A stretch of DNA of 64,000 bases from Gordonia sputi NBRC 100414 (GTDB lineage Bacteria > Actinomycetota > Actinomycetes > Mycobacteriales > Mycobacteriaceae): the NCBI RefSeq assembly GCF_000248055.1, contig NZ_BAFC01000006.1, positions 1-64,000 on the forward strand, read 5' to 3'. The translations under genes and the position numbers were made by a program. Positions within the stretch are counted from its first letter, which is position 1, and every line of letters begins with the position of its first letter. Below the pieces are notes generated by a model, which saw only the letters and a program-made list of their open reading frames with translations, searched no databases and was not told where the DNA came from. Of this stretch, positions 44,881-53,602 are shown piece after piece.

Positions 44881-46122
44881 ATGTCGACGACGTTGGTTTC
44901 GCGTGCAAACGAGTCGACGGCCGACGCCGACGCCTCGATTACGCGACCGACTCGCCGCCCCTATCTACACCAGGTCGACCTGATCCGAACGGTGACATTC
45001 TCACTGGTCATCTTCGTGCACTGCCTCACGCAGACCACCAACGAGTTCACCAGCATGCCGGTCAACACCACGTCGCTGCTGCTGCACTTCACGCGCAACA
45101 CGTTCTTCGCCCTCACCGGCTTTGTGTTGATGTACCAGAACTTCGACAAGCAAGACTTCAGTGCGCCGACGTTCTGGAAGCGTCGAATCAAGCTGGTGAT
45201 CTATCCGTACGTGATCTGGTCGGCCGTCTACTGGGTGGTCAACATGTGGCTGGCGGGCAAGCTCACCGAGATCCCGACGAGCCTGACCAACTTCTTCTAC
45301 CAGCTCAGTTGGGGCCTCTCCGGGTTCCAGATGTACTTCCTGTTCGTGATGCTGCAGGTCTACCTGATCTTCCCGCTGGTGGTCTGGCTGCTGCGCGCAA
45401 CCACCGGGCATCACCTGGCGCTACTGGGTGTCAGCCTGGTGCTGCAGTTCGCCGTCGCCGCGACCATCACGCATTGGAATCCGCCCGCGACCGTCGCGGC
45501 CCGCTGGTGGCACAACTACGCCACGTTCGTCCCCTATCAGTTCTTCATCCTGTACGGCGCTGTCGCCGCGGTGCACCGCAAGCAGATCGGCGCATGGCTG
45601 CAGGGCAAGGGCTGGTGGTTGTTCGGTGCGCTGCTCGTGACCGCGGCGATCGCCGTCGGCTCGTACATCGGGGGCGTCTGGTTCGCGGGCAAACCGGTGC
45701 ACGACAACAACTCCGCGTTCTACCCCGCCTTGGTTCCGTTCCTGGTCGTCGCGATGACCTGCCTATACGCGGTTGCCCTGCACTGGGCCGAGAACCGACG
45801 TGAGTTCACCCCGCGGTTCGCGCGGGCCGTGAAGTACGCGTCCAATCGCTCGTTCCCGGTGTTCCTCGTCCATGTGCTGGTGCTGACGATGATCATGTAC
45901 CCGCAGCGCAACGGCACATCGTGGGTGCGTGAAGCCATGGGCCAGCCGTGGTCGACCATCGTCGTCTACCTGGCCACATTGGCCGGGTCGCTACTGCTCG
46001 TCGAGATTCTGCGCCGACTCCCCGGCGCGCTGTACCTGACCGGCCGCCCGCGGATTCCGTTCCGTAGCCCGCGCGCCGACTCCGCGCCGAGTGCACCTGC
46101 CGTCGTAGGGGCGTCGTCGTAG
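44881..46122 (+). CDS. Membrane acyltransferase (acyltransferase-3 family)
   Basis: This is a 413-residue integral membrane protein with about ten helices. It starts with a basic cytosolic end then YLHQVDLIRTVTFSLVIFVH, where the His at the end of helix 1 aligns with the catalytic-type His of acyltransferase-3. HFTRNTFFALTGFVLMYQNF, FWKRRIKLVIYPYVIWSAVY and RSFPVFLVHVLVLTMIMYP follow. It resembles sugar O-acyltransferases of glycolipids or polysaccharides. No SGNH domain is present. The last codons lie in a 14-bp tandem repeat. The preceding 220 nt hold no gene that I can see. Confidence 0.85.
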   Translation: MSTTLVSRANESTADADASITRPTRRPYLHQVDLIRTVTFSLVIFVHCLTQTTNEFTSMPVNTTSLLLHFTRNTFFALTGFVLMYQNFDKQDFSAPTFWKRRIKLVIYPYVIWSAVYWVVNMWLAGKLTEIPTSLTNFFYQLSWGLSGFQMYFLFVMLQVYLIFPLVVWLLRATTGHHLALLGVSLVLQFAVAATITHWNPPATVAARWWHNYATFVPYQFFILYGAVAAVHRKQIGAWLQGKGWWLFGALLVTAAIAVGSYIGGVWFAGKPVHDNNSAFYPALVPFLVVAMTCLYAVALHWAENRREFTPRFARAVKYASNRSFPVFLVHVLVLTMIMYPQRNGTSWVREAMGQPWSTIVVYLATLAGSLLLVEILRRLPGALYLTGRPRIPFRSPRADSAPSAPAVVGASS

Positions 46123-46142
46123 GGGCGTCGTCGTAGGGGTTT
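46101..46142 (+). repeat. 14-bp tandem triplication spanning the acyltransferase stop
   Basis: CGTCGTAGGGGCGT occurs at 46101-46114 and 46115-46128, then 46129-46142 as CGTCGTAGGGGTTT. The TAG stop (46120-46122) is in the second unit, so a copy-number change would shift the last codons. Confidence 0.85.
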
Positions 46143-46228
46143 CGTAGACGCGGCTCGTTCTGGTGAACGCGGTCGGTACACCAGACGCGTCTGCCGAATC
46201 GGGCGGCGTTTGGCGGGCAGGCGCGGCG

Positions 46229-46843
46229 TCAGAGAACACTGAGCAACGCTCGGGGTCGAGCGAGGAACGTCTCCCGAATGTGGTTGCGCGCCAACGTCCA
46301 CCACGAGCACGGGCACTGCGCCTCGACGCCGAGCGCGTCGATCCCACGTGCACGACACAGTGCGATGGCGCGCGAGACGTGAAAGTCCTGCGTGACGATC
46401 ACCACCGGATTCGACGCCGCCCCGCCGATCACCTCGGGTAGCCGTCGGCAACTGCGTTCGGTGTCGTACCCGGCGGGGTCGTCGACGATCACTGACGCGG
46501 GCACGCCGTGCGCCTCGAGGTAGTCACGCATCACGGCCGGCTCGTCGCCGGCATCCGCATCGCCGTTGCCGGAGACGACGACGCGGGCGACGGCGCCCGT
46601 CCGGTACAGATCGAGCGCCGTGTCGAGGCGTCCCCGCACATACGAACCCGGCTCGCCGTCGGAGACCAGGGAGCCGAGGACGAGCAGGGTCGACCGGTTC
46701 GGGATGCCCTGCGCGTCGACGATTCGGCCCGACGACGCCACGAACACCCAGGTCGCGGCTACCGTCACGATGAGTTCGCCGAGCACGAGGAGCACAAGCA
46801 ACAATCGACCCGCAACGCTGCTGATCCGCGATCCGGTGTTCAC
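46229..46843 (-). CDS. SanA/YdcF-type DUF218 membrane protein
   Basis: This is a 204-residue protein with one N-terminal membrane helix (LLLVLLVLGELIVTVAATW) and a DUF218 domain: LLVLGSLVSDGEPGSYVRGR, then ARVVVSGNGDADAGDEPAVM, then SCRRLPEVIGG, and VVIVTQDFHVSRAIALCRARG. In E. coli, SanA is tied to envelope barrier function. The reaction is unknown. GTG 46843 is the start. It is divergent from the WS/DGAT gene. Confidence 0.85.
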   Translation of the reverse strand: MNTGSRISSVAGRLLLVLLVLGELIVTVAATWVFVASSGRIVDAQGIPNRSTLLVLGSLVSDGEPGSYVRGRLDTALDLYRTGAVARVVVSGNGDADAGDEPAVMRDYLEAHGVPASVIVDDPAGYDTERSCRRLPEVIGGAASNPVVIVTQDFHVSRAIALCRARGIDALGVEAQCPCSWWTLARNHIRETFLARPRALLSVL

Positions 46844-46937
46844 CGCTCACACGCTAATCAACAGCGATCGGGGCGATCTGACGTGTGGTCCATACGGCAC
46901 GGTGGATACTGGTGTGATCGACGACTGCTGCTCTGGT

Positions 46938-46975
46938 CGTTGTGACCATCATCAATCGTTGTGACCATCATCGTC
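46938..46975 (+). repeat. 19-bp tandem pair upstream of WS/DGAT gene
   Basis: CGTTGTGACCATCATCAAT (46938-46956) is repeated as CGTTGTGACCATCATCGTC (46957-46975), between the divergent SanA-like and WS/DGAT genes. It may separate or duplicate promoter elements. Confidence 0.7.
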
Positions 46976-46999
46976 GTCGAAGAGAACCCAGGGGGCCTC

Positions 47000-48394
47000 A
47001 TGTCATACATGCCCGTTACCGCGTCGATGTTTCTGCTGGCAGAGACCCGCGATCAACCGATCCACGTCGGCGGACTGCAACTGTTCATTCCTCGCGAGGG
47101 CCAGTCATCTACCGAACTGGCCGAGGAGATCTTCGAGACCTTCTACTCCTGCACCGACGTGCATCCGCTGTTCCGCAAGCGGCCGGCCCAACCTGTCAGC
47201 CTCGTCGGGTCGTTGATGTGGTCGTTCGACGACGAGATCGACTTCGACTATCACGTCCGCCGTGCCGTCCTGCCCCGTCCCGGGCGCATCCGCGAACTGT
47301 TCCGCTATGTCTCGCTCCATCACGGCACACTGCTCGACCGGAACCGTCCGATGTGGGAGGTCCACGTCATCGACGGTCTTGAAGACGGTCGCGTCGCGCT
47401 GTACACCAGGATTCACCATTCGATCGTCGACGGCGTATCGGCTCTGCGGCTACTGGAACGAACACTGAGCGAGGACCCCGACGACCGATCGGGTACCGCG
47501 CCGTGGAATCCGTCCTTGATGCGACGACGCCCCAAACCGACGGCGCCCGCCAAGGGGCTGCTGTCGCGAATCGGCGACATCGCAGGCACCGCAACGGGAC
47601 TCGCGGGTGAGGTCGTCGGACTGGGCGCGGCCGCGGCAAAGGTCGCATACACCGCGTTCACCGATGATGCCTTCGTCCCGCCACTGCATGCCGCACCGAA
47701 GACAATTCTCGACGTCCCCATCGGCAGTGCCCGGCGGTTCGCCGCACAGCGGTGGGAGCTCACACGCCTACGTGCGATCGCCGACGCAATGCAGATCACG
47801 ATCAATGACGTCATGGTCGCGATGTGCTCGGGTGCGATGCGCGCCTACCTGATCGACCAGGACGCCCTTCCCGACGCACCACTCATCGCTGCGATGCCGG
47901 TCTCGCTGCACACCGACAACGACGCCGACGGCAACAACATCACCGCGATCATGGTGAATCTTGCTACCGATCAGCCGGATCCGGAACGACGCCTGGCCAC
48001 GATCATCGCGTCGACGCGCAAGAGCAAAGAACTGGTGCGGAGCTTGTCTCCGGTGCAGTCAATGGCGTTGGGCGCGGCCAACTTTGCGCCGCTGGCTCTC
48101 GCCACCGTTCCGGGATTCGTGCGGTACACGCCTCCGCAGTTCAACCTGATCATCAGCAACGTTCCCGGCCCGAAAACCGACTTGTATTGGAACGGGGCCA
48201 AACTCGACGGCGTCTACCCGGCATCGATTCCGCTGGGCGGGCAGGCGATCAACATCACCGTCGCCACCACTGCCGACCATATCAACTTCGGGCTGACGGG
48301 CGCCCGCAAGGAAGTGCCGAGCCTGCAGCGGCTACTCACCCACCTCGACACCTCGCTCGAGGAGCTCGAGAAGGTCGCGGACGTGCAGACATAA
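47000..48394 (+). CDS. Wax ester synthase/acyl-CoA:diacylglycerol acyltransferase (WS/DGAT)
   Basis: This 464-residue acyltransferase has the start SYMPVTASMFLLAE, LLDRNRPMWEVHVIDGLEDG, the catalytic motif HHSIVDG (family HHxxxDG), and a late NLIISNVPGPKTDLYWNGAK. It makes wax esters or triacylglycerols from acyl-CoA, the storage lipids of these bacteria. The ATG at 47000 was chosen because family members begin MSYMPxTxSMFL. A tandem pair precedes it. No other lipid gene adjoins, and GH26 genes follow on the opposite strand. Confidence 0.93.
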   Translation: MSYMPVTASMFLLAETRDQPIHVGGLQLFIPREGQSSTELAEEIFETFYSCTDVHPLFRKRPAQPVSLVGSLMWSFDDEIDFDYHVRRAVLPRPGRIRELFRYVSLHHGTLLDRNRPMWEVHVIDGLEDGRVALYTRIHHSIVDGVSALRLLERTLSEDPDDRSGTAPWNPSLMRRRPKPTAPAKGLLSRIGDIAGTATGLAGEVVGLGAAAAKVAYTAFTDDAFVPPLHAAPKTILDVPIGSARRFAAQRWELTRLRAIADAMQITINDVMVAMCSGAMRAYLIDQDALPDAPLIAAMPVSLHTDNDADGNNITAIMVNLATDQPDPERRLATIIASTRKSKELVRSLSPVQSMALGAANFAPLALATVPGFVRYTPPQFNLIISNVPGPKTDLYWNGAKLDGVYPASIPLGGQAINITVATTADHINFGLTGARKEVPSLQRLLTHLDTSLEELEKVADVQT

Positions 48395-48445
48395 TCCCTG
48401 CGCCGGGTAGGTTGGCGTACCACATAGGTTGCAGGGCAATGTTTT

Positions 48446-49705
48446 TCAGCACGGATGCACCGAGTTGGCATAGTCGAGCCACTTCGGTAGGCTGCTGACG
48501 AATGCGCTCCTGGTATCCGGTGAACCGGCGGCACGCCAGTCGACGACATCTTTGATCTCGATCTCGTACTTGCGCCACTCGAACCAGTTGATCATCTTGA
48601 GCATCGGGTAACGCGACGGTATGTCGGCGGCGAAGACCTGCCGCCACCACGTCGACTTCACCGCGAGCTCTGAGGCGCCCTGAGCCGCACGCGCCGGGGT
48701 GTAGATCGCGGCCGTCTCGACAATCGCCACTGGCTTCTGGTGCTGCGTGCCGTAGATCTGATAAAAGTTCGGCACCGTGAGGTCGTGGCCGGCAGTCCCG
48801 TTATAGCGACCCTCGAGCATCGCCGTGAACTTTCCGGGTTCGCTCACATCGTTGTTGCCCCACGGACGGCGATTTCCCCAGTGATACAACGAAATCCCCA
48901 CCCAATCGACCGCGTCGTCGCCCGGATAGTACGGCGCATATGAGTCGTCGGATGCTGTGAGCTTTCCGTCGTGATTGGTGTCGGCCAACCGGTAGTTGTC
49001 TGTTCCTCTGCGCGCCACGTACTTTCCGCCTTCGAACGGATACCCGCCGCCGTAGTTCGGCGCCCACATCATCGCCGTCCCCGGCGCTTTCCGATGGACC
49101 ATCGCAGCCACTCGGCGGAATGTCTCGACGTAGGCTCGGGGTTGCTGGCCCCATGCGTACCAGGAACCGTTCATCTCGTGTGCGAATCGCAGGATAACCG
49201 GTACGCCCGAATCGTTCAGCTTGCGCAGGTCGTCACCCAGACGGCCGACGACACCCTCCGTGATCGTGGCCAATCCAGCGTGCGGCTCCAAAGTCAGCAC
49301 CATGATGCCGCGTTCATCACGCACCTGATTGGCAGCCGCGACTGTGTGTGACCACGTCTGATTGTTGTACGGGATGTCGGAGAACTGCACTGCGACCGCG
49401 GGAGCGTGCCCAAGGTTGTCGTGATGTTCTCGCAGGCTCTCGGACTGCCAGTCGAGGTTGACGCCGAACAGGATCCCTGAGTTCGGAACGGCCCGATGGA
49501 AGTCGGTGACCGCACAGGGCGGCGTGGGCTCGGGCAAGTAGTGCTGGAACAGTGCGCCCGCGGTCCCGACACCGATCAGCATCGCGATGACCGGGATCAG
49601 CGCCGACGGCCGACGGCGCCTGCGCCGCGACCACCGCTCCGCGAATCCTGGTTCCGCGATGTCATCCGGACTCGTTGTCTTGCTATCGATTGGCGGGCTG
49701 CTCAT
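48446..49705 (-). CDS. GH26-like glycoside hydrolase with EF-hand loop, membrane anchored
   Basis: The protein has about 419 residues. A cytosolic basic end and one helix (LIPVIAMLIGVGTAGALFQH) anchor it. The catalytic domain has the acid/base in RFAHEMNGSWYAWG, WAPNYGGGYP, and a nucleophile candidate in VAIVETAAIY, the GH26 pattern. Between them lies DTNHDGKLTASD, a full 12-residue EF-hand loop next to SYAPYYPGDD, so it probably binds calcium. GH26 enzymes cut beta-mannans or mixed beta-glucans. ATG 49705 is the start. It is divergent from a second GH26 gene and near the BcsA-like synthase. Confidence 0.82.
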   Translation of the reverse strand: MSSPPIDSKTTSPDDIAEPGFAERWSRRRRRRPSALIPVIAMLIGVGTAGALFQHYLPEPTPPCAVTDFHRAVPNSGILFGVNLDWQSESLREHHDNLGHAPAVAVQFSDIPYNNQTWSHTVAAANQVRDERGIMVLTLEPHAGLATITEGVVGRLGDDLRKLNDSGVPVILRFAHEMNGSWYAWGQQPRAYVETFRRVAAMVHRKAPGTAMMWAPNYGGGYPFEGGKYVARRGTDNYRLADTNHDGKLTASDDSYAPYYPGDDAVDWVGISLYHWGNRRPWGNNDVSEPGKFTAMLEGRYNGTAGHDLTVPNFYQIYGTQHQKPVAIVETAAIYTPARAAQGASELAVKSTWWRQVFAADIPSRYPMLKMINWFEWRKYEIEIKDVVDWRAAGSPDTRSAFVSSLPKWLDYANSVHPC

Positions 49706-49757
49706 GTCATGCCACACTTTCCTCACCAGTGCTACCGAGCGAAACGGAACTGTTGTG

Positions 49758-50744
49758 GGACCACGAATACAGACAGACAATGTCGACGTCGCGCGTATCG
49801 CCATGCCGCTCGTTGCACTGATCCTGGTGCTCACGCTTGGCGCGTGCAGCGACGGTGGCGACTCCGCCGGTCCGCACCATATTCGTTGGGGCGCTTATCT
49901 TCCCGACCTGAAGGGGAGTGACGTCGACTCCGATGCCGGAGTAGTCGGGGTCACTACCCTCGCTGATCGCCCGTTGGATCTGATCCTCACCTTCAGCGGA
50001 CTCCGCGAACCGGTACCACACGCGGATCTGACCAGAATCGCCGAGACCGGCGCTGTTCCGATCGTGAGTATCGAACCGTGGAACCCATCCGGCGGTGTCA
50101 ACCAGCCGGACTATCGGCTGTCGCGCATCGCCGACGGCGCCTTCGATAACGACCTCCGACGGTGGGCGAACGGCCTGAAGGAATTCGGCCGGCCGGTGAT
50201 CGTGCGATTCGCCCACGAAATGAACGGCGATTGGTACCCGTGGGGGGTGCACGTGAACGGCAACACTCCGCAGTCCTACATCGACGCCTGGCGTCATGTC
50301 CGATCGATCCTGAATTCGATTGATCCGCATAATATCTCGATGGTTTGGGCGCCAATGGCGGCGATTTCGGGCATCCCTGGATTCGACGCGGCCTACCCCG
50401 GCGACAACGAGGTCGACTACCTGGGGATCGACGGCTACAACTGGGGCAACGACGGCCAACATGGCTGGGCCTCACCTGGATTCATCTTCTCGAACGCATT
50501 CGCCGGCCTCCGTCGACTCGGCGACAAGCCGATTCTCGTCACCGAGGTCGCATCCGCCGACGACCCGGATCCGACACGGAAAGCCACGTGGATCCATGAT
50601 TTCGTCTCGCTCGTCAGCCGTGAGGCAGGCGTCGACGGGTTCGTGTGGTTCCAGGCGAACAAGGAGCGAGACTGGCGCTTCAATTCGAACCCTCAGAGCG
50701 AGAACGCTTTCCGGTCCGCATTAGACGCAGTCCCCGCGACCTAG
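49758..50744 (+). CDS. GH26-like glycoside hydrolase lipoprotein
   Basis: The protein has about 328 residues with a lipoprotein signal (MPLVALILVLTLGAC). The hydrolase domain has RFAHEMNGDWYPWGVHVNGN (acid/base Glu), SMVWAPMAAISGIPG, VDYLGIDGYNWGNDGQHGW and a nucleophile in LVTEVASAD, all as in GH26. It lacks the EF-hand of its neighbour. GTG 49758 or ATG 49803 may start it. The two GH26 genes are head to head, with 52 nt between starts. Its last 65 nt overlap the convergent STAS gene. Confidence 0.82.
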   Translation, partial: GPRIQTDNVDVARIAMPLVALILVLTLGACSDGGDSAGPHHIRWGAYLPDLKGSDVDSDAGVVGVTTLADRPLDLILTFSGLREPVPHADLTRIAETGAVPIVSIEPWNPSGGVNQPDYRLSRIADGAFDNDLRRWANGLKEFGRPVIVRFAHEMNGDWYPWGVHVNGNTPQSYIDAWRHVRSILNSIDPHNISMVWAPMAAISGIPGFDAAYPGDNEVDYLGIDGYNWGNDGQHGWASPGFIFSNAFAGLRRLGDKPILVTEVASADDPDPTRKATWIHDFVSLVSREAGVDGFVWFQANKERDWRFNSNPQSENAFRSALDAVPAT

Positions 50745-51630
50745 TGTCGGGCACGCGTCGATCACAGATCAGCGCCGCGCTTCTATCCGGATAGAGCACA
50801 AGAATTTTGCCCAACTCGAGCGCGTCAAAGGCATCGGCTACAGCGGGTGAGTGCCCGAAGATCCGTAGGTCGGCGCGGAGTCTCCGCGCCGACCGAACCG
50901 CATGCATGAGATCGGCCATGCCCGACGGCGTCACGGAAGAGACACCACCAACGTCCACCAGCACCAGCTTCGCACCCGAGGCGCACAACCGGCCCACTTG
51001 GTGGTGGACACTCGAGGAGACACCCCACAGGCCACTCACGGCGACATCGGCGATACCCGACGCGCCCCCGTCAACAGCGCCGACGGCCTCGCGATCATCA
51101 ACGGCGGCAGGGGAATCCGAGTGAACTGAGCGATCCACGTCGAGCCGTGTCACCACCTCTGCTGGCGCAGGGACCGTTTCATCCCGACCGCTGCTGGGCC
51201 ACACCGACGCATCCGGCGTCGCGCGAGCGACCGGAGGCAGACGCCTCCGGCGCGTGAACCGCGTTGTACGCGTGACGGTTTCGACCCGTCCGTGATCGCG
51301 GTCAATCGCTGCGGTGCGGTCGGTGTAGAGAACCATCACCCTGCCGAGATCAAGTGCGTCCAGCGCATCGAGCAATGCCACGGATTTTCCGTGGACGCGC
51401 AGATCGGCGCGTCGCGACCTTGCCCACCGCACGGCGTGCATCAGCTCAGCCATGCCGGACGGCGTGACACCGCTGAGGTCGCCGACGTCGACGAGTACGG
51501 GACGTGCACCGGCCGCACAGGCACCGGCGACGTCGTCACACAGACGTGATGTCACATCGAGCCGGCCGGACACCCGGACGTCGGCAGTCTGGTCGTCGAA
51601 CTCTGCGAATGTTTCGTGGGCCAGTGACAT
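50680..51630 (-). CDS. Double STAS-domain protein
   Basis: This 316-residue cytosolic protein has two STAS domains. Domain 1 (about 5-100) has ADVRVSGRLDVTS, PVLVDVGDLSGVTPSGMAEL and VALLDALDALDLGRVMVLY. Domain 2 (about 190-290) has DVAVSGLWGV, LVLVDVGGVSSVTPSGMADL and AVADAFDALELGKILVLYPD. The near repetition indicates internal duplication, with an Arg- and Pro-rich linker between. STAS domains act as anti-sigma antagonists or signal inputs, with a target Ser/Thr at the loop seen here as VTPSG. It precedes no kinase, but is downstream of the BcsA-like gene by 37 nt on one strand, suggesting co-transcription and control of polysaccharide synthesis. ATG 51630 has GGAGAAG. Confidence 0.82.
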   Translation of the reverse strand: MSLAHETFAEFDDQTADVRVSGRLDVTSRLCDDVAGACAAGARPVLVDVGDLSGVTPSGMAELMHAVRWARSRRADLRVHGKSVALLDALDALDLGRVMVLYTDRTAAIDRDHGRVETVTRTTRFTRRRRLPPVARATPDASVWPSSGRDETVPAPAEVVTRLDVDRSVHSDSPAAVDDREAVGAVDGGASGIADVAVSGLWGVSSSVHHQVGRLCASGAKLVLVDVGGVSSVTPSGMADLMHAVRSARRLRADLRIFGHSPAVADAFDALELGKILVLYPDRSAALICDRRVPDTRSRGLRLMRTGKRSRSEGSN

Positions 51631-51667
51631 GTTCTTCTCCAGGGTTTGGCGGGCTGGGAGTCGTAGA

Positions 51668-53602
51668 TCAGGTGGAACGCTGTGGCGCGGGGCTTTCGGC
51701 CAACACAGAACCCTCGATGTAGTCGTCGACCGATCCGATGGGTGTCGGACGATAGTGGGCGGCACGGACGACGGACGAAAGCAAGAGCAGATCCAGGCCG
51801 ACCCACCCGAGCGACAGGAAGGTCGGGAAGGTCTCGGCGTCGCCGTGAAGCCAGCGAAGGATGCCCACTCCGGACGATGCGACTAGTGCCACCATCGCGA
51901 CCAGCTGCGGGATGATCGGCCGGTAGTCGACCCGCGCGTCGATCTGCTCCTTGGAGGTCACCGAGAAGGAGATGTGCCGTCGGAAGAAGACCGCCGCGGC
52001 AGCCGAGAGGGTGGCCGATATCCAGACCGGGAACAGCGCGAACGATATCTGCTGCCCACGCCACAGCCCCCCGGACCGGTACCCGGCCACTTGGAACAGC
52101 AACTGGCAACAGACGAAGAAGGGAATGAACCGTGCGAAGAAGTCCAGTGGGTAAGCGTTCATGGGGAACACACCGAGCGTGAAGTAGATGATCGGCGCGG
52201 CGATGTAGACCACCGCTGCGAACCCGTTGAGATACGAGGTCATGGTGGCCAGGTACATCAGCCGCTGCGCAAACGTCAGCCCGGATTGGAAGAGCGGGTT
52301 GTTGGCGAAAAATACCTGCATCGACCCGGTGGCCCATCGCTGACGCTGGCCGAGCATTGTCGCGAGGTCGTCGGGTGCAAGCCCCTCCACCAAGACCTCG
52401 TGGTGGTAGACGCTCTCCCAGCCCATGGCGTGCAGATGCATCGCGGTCGCCATGTCCTCGGTGACCGTGGCGGTGTTGATGGGCTGGATCGCCAAGGCCT
52501 GGTCGATCCGGGACACTTCAACCGTGTCCATCGTCTTGTGCAGTTGTTCGACGATCTCCTCGGGTAGCCACGCGTGTGAATCGAGGATGTCGTGGATACC
52601 GGCACGCAATTCGAAGGCGACCTCGCCCACCGGCGCGCCACGCCGCAAACTGCGTCGCGCGCCACGCACCACATCGAGCGCATCCTCGAGTGGGACGCGC
52701 AGTCCCGATCCATGCCCGACTTCGTTGATCAGGCCCTCAAGACGCGCCCATTCGTCCCGAATAGCCCTTCTGACCTGCGGATCAGCACCGCGCGAGTACG
52801 TGCGCAAGCCGAGTGCCATCAGGGCCTCGCGCCGCAGGACAGCGTTCGAGCCGCAGAAGAATGCAGCACCCCAGCCGTCCTTACCCTGCTGGATGGGGCC
52901 ATAGAACAGTTCGGCCTGACTACCCAGCGGATCGGAATCAGGGACATTCCAGAAGTACTGCGGGGTCTGCACGAAGGCCACCGCATCGTCGTCAAAGTAG
53001 CCGAGGACGGCGTCGAGAAACTGCGGCTTGGGGACCTGGTCGGCGTCGAGAATCGCCACGAACTCCGCGTCGGTCAGAAACAGCGCGTTGTTGATGTTGC
53101 CGGCCTTGGCGTGTCGCTGACGCCCGTTCCACTCCTCACCGCGAGTGAGGTATCCGACACCCAGCCGAGCCGCCGCGATCCGGAACTCCTCGCGATCGCC
53201 GTCGTCAAGGATCCAGGTGTTGTGGGGGTAGGAGATCTCGCGCGCGCCGATCGCGGTTCGTACCACCAGCTCGAGCGGCTCGTTATATGTGGTGATGAAT
53301 ACGTCGACCGTGAGACCTGGTCGCGCCACCGGCGGTAAAGGTCGCTCGCGCGCATTCCACATCATAAATGCGAAAAGAATGGATTCGGAAAGCGAATATG
53401 TTTCCGCAATAACCAATGGAATAGCAATCCACCAGGCGGACCATGCGATGGTGTCGCTCCATCGCCAGAAAATGTAAGCGCAGCCGAATGAAACAACAAG
53501 AACAGCAATGATTCTGACAGCAAACAACCGCGCTGGCCCCACAGTCCCCACCTCCGAGTTGGCATCGATCCCACAACATCGACCCGCCCCGTCGCAGCTC
53601 AC
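51668..53602 (-). CDS. BcsA-like family 2 glycosyltransferase (processive polysaccharide synthase)
   Basis: This 644-residue membrane enzyme starts with two helices (AVRIIAVLVVSFGCAYIFWR, WWIAIPLVIAETYSLSESIL). The GT-A domain has the motifs WILDDGD, VAILDADQVP (DxD), TVTEDMATAMHLHAMGWES and QRQRWATGSMQ, the D,D,D,QxxRW set of cellulose synthase-like enzymes. About six more helices follow. No PilZ domain is visible, so control by c-di-GMP as in BcsA is unlikely. The polymer is unknown; nearby GH26 genes suggest a beta-mannan or beta-glucan. The 5' end is unusually AT-rich. GTG 53602 is the start. Confidence 0.85.
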   Translation of the reverse strand: MSCDGAGRCCGIDANSEVGTVGPARLFAVRIIAVLVVSFGCAYIFWRWSDTIAWSAWWIAIPLVIAETYSLSESILFAFMMWNARERPLPPVARPGLTVDVFITTYNEPLELVVRTAIGAREISYPHNTWILDDGDREEFRIAAARLGVGYLTRGEEWNGRQRHAKAGNINNALFLTDAEFVAILDADQVPKPQFLDAVLGYFDDDAVAFVQTPQYFWNVPDSDPLGSQAELFYGPIQQGKDGWGAAFFCGSNAVLRREALMALGLRTYSRGADPQVRRAIRDEWARLEGLINEVGHGSGLRVPLEDALDVVRGARRSLRRGAPVGEVAFELRAGIHDILDSHAWLPEEIVEQLHKTMDTVEVSRIDQALAIQPINTATVTEDMATAMHLHAMGWESVYHHEVLVEGLAPDDLATMLGQRQRWATGSMQVFFANNPLFQSGLTFAQRLMYLATMTSYLNGFAAVVYIAAPIIYFTLGVFPMNAYPLDFFARFIPFFVCCQLLFQVAGYRSGGLWRGQQISFALFPVWISATLSAAAAVFFRRHISFSVTSKEQIDARVDYRPIIPQLVAMVALVASSGVGILRWLHGDAETFPTFLSLGWVGLDLLLLSSVVRAAHYRPTPIGSVDDYIEGSVLAESPAPQRST

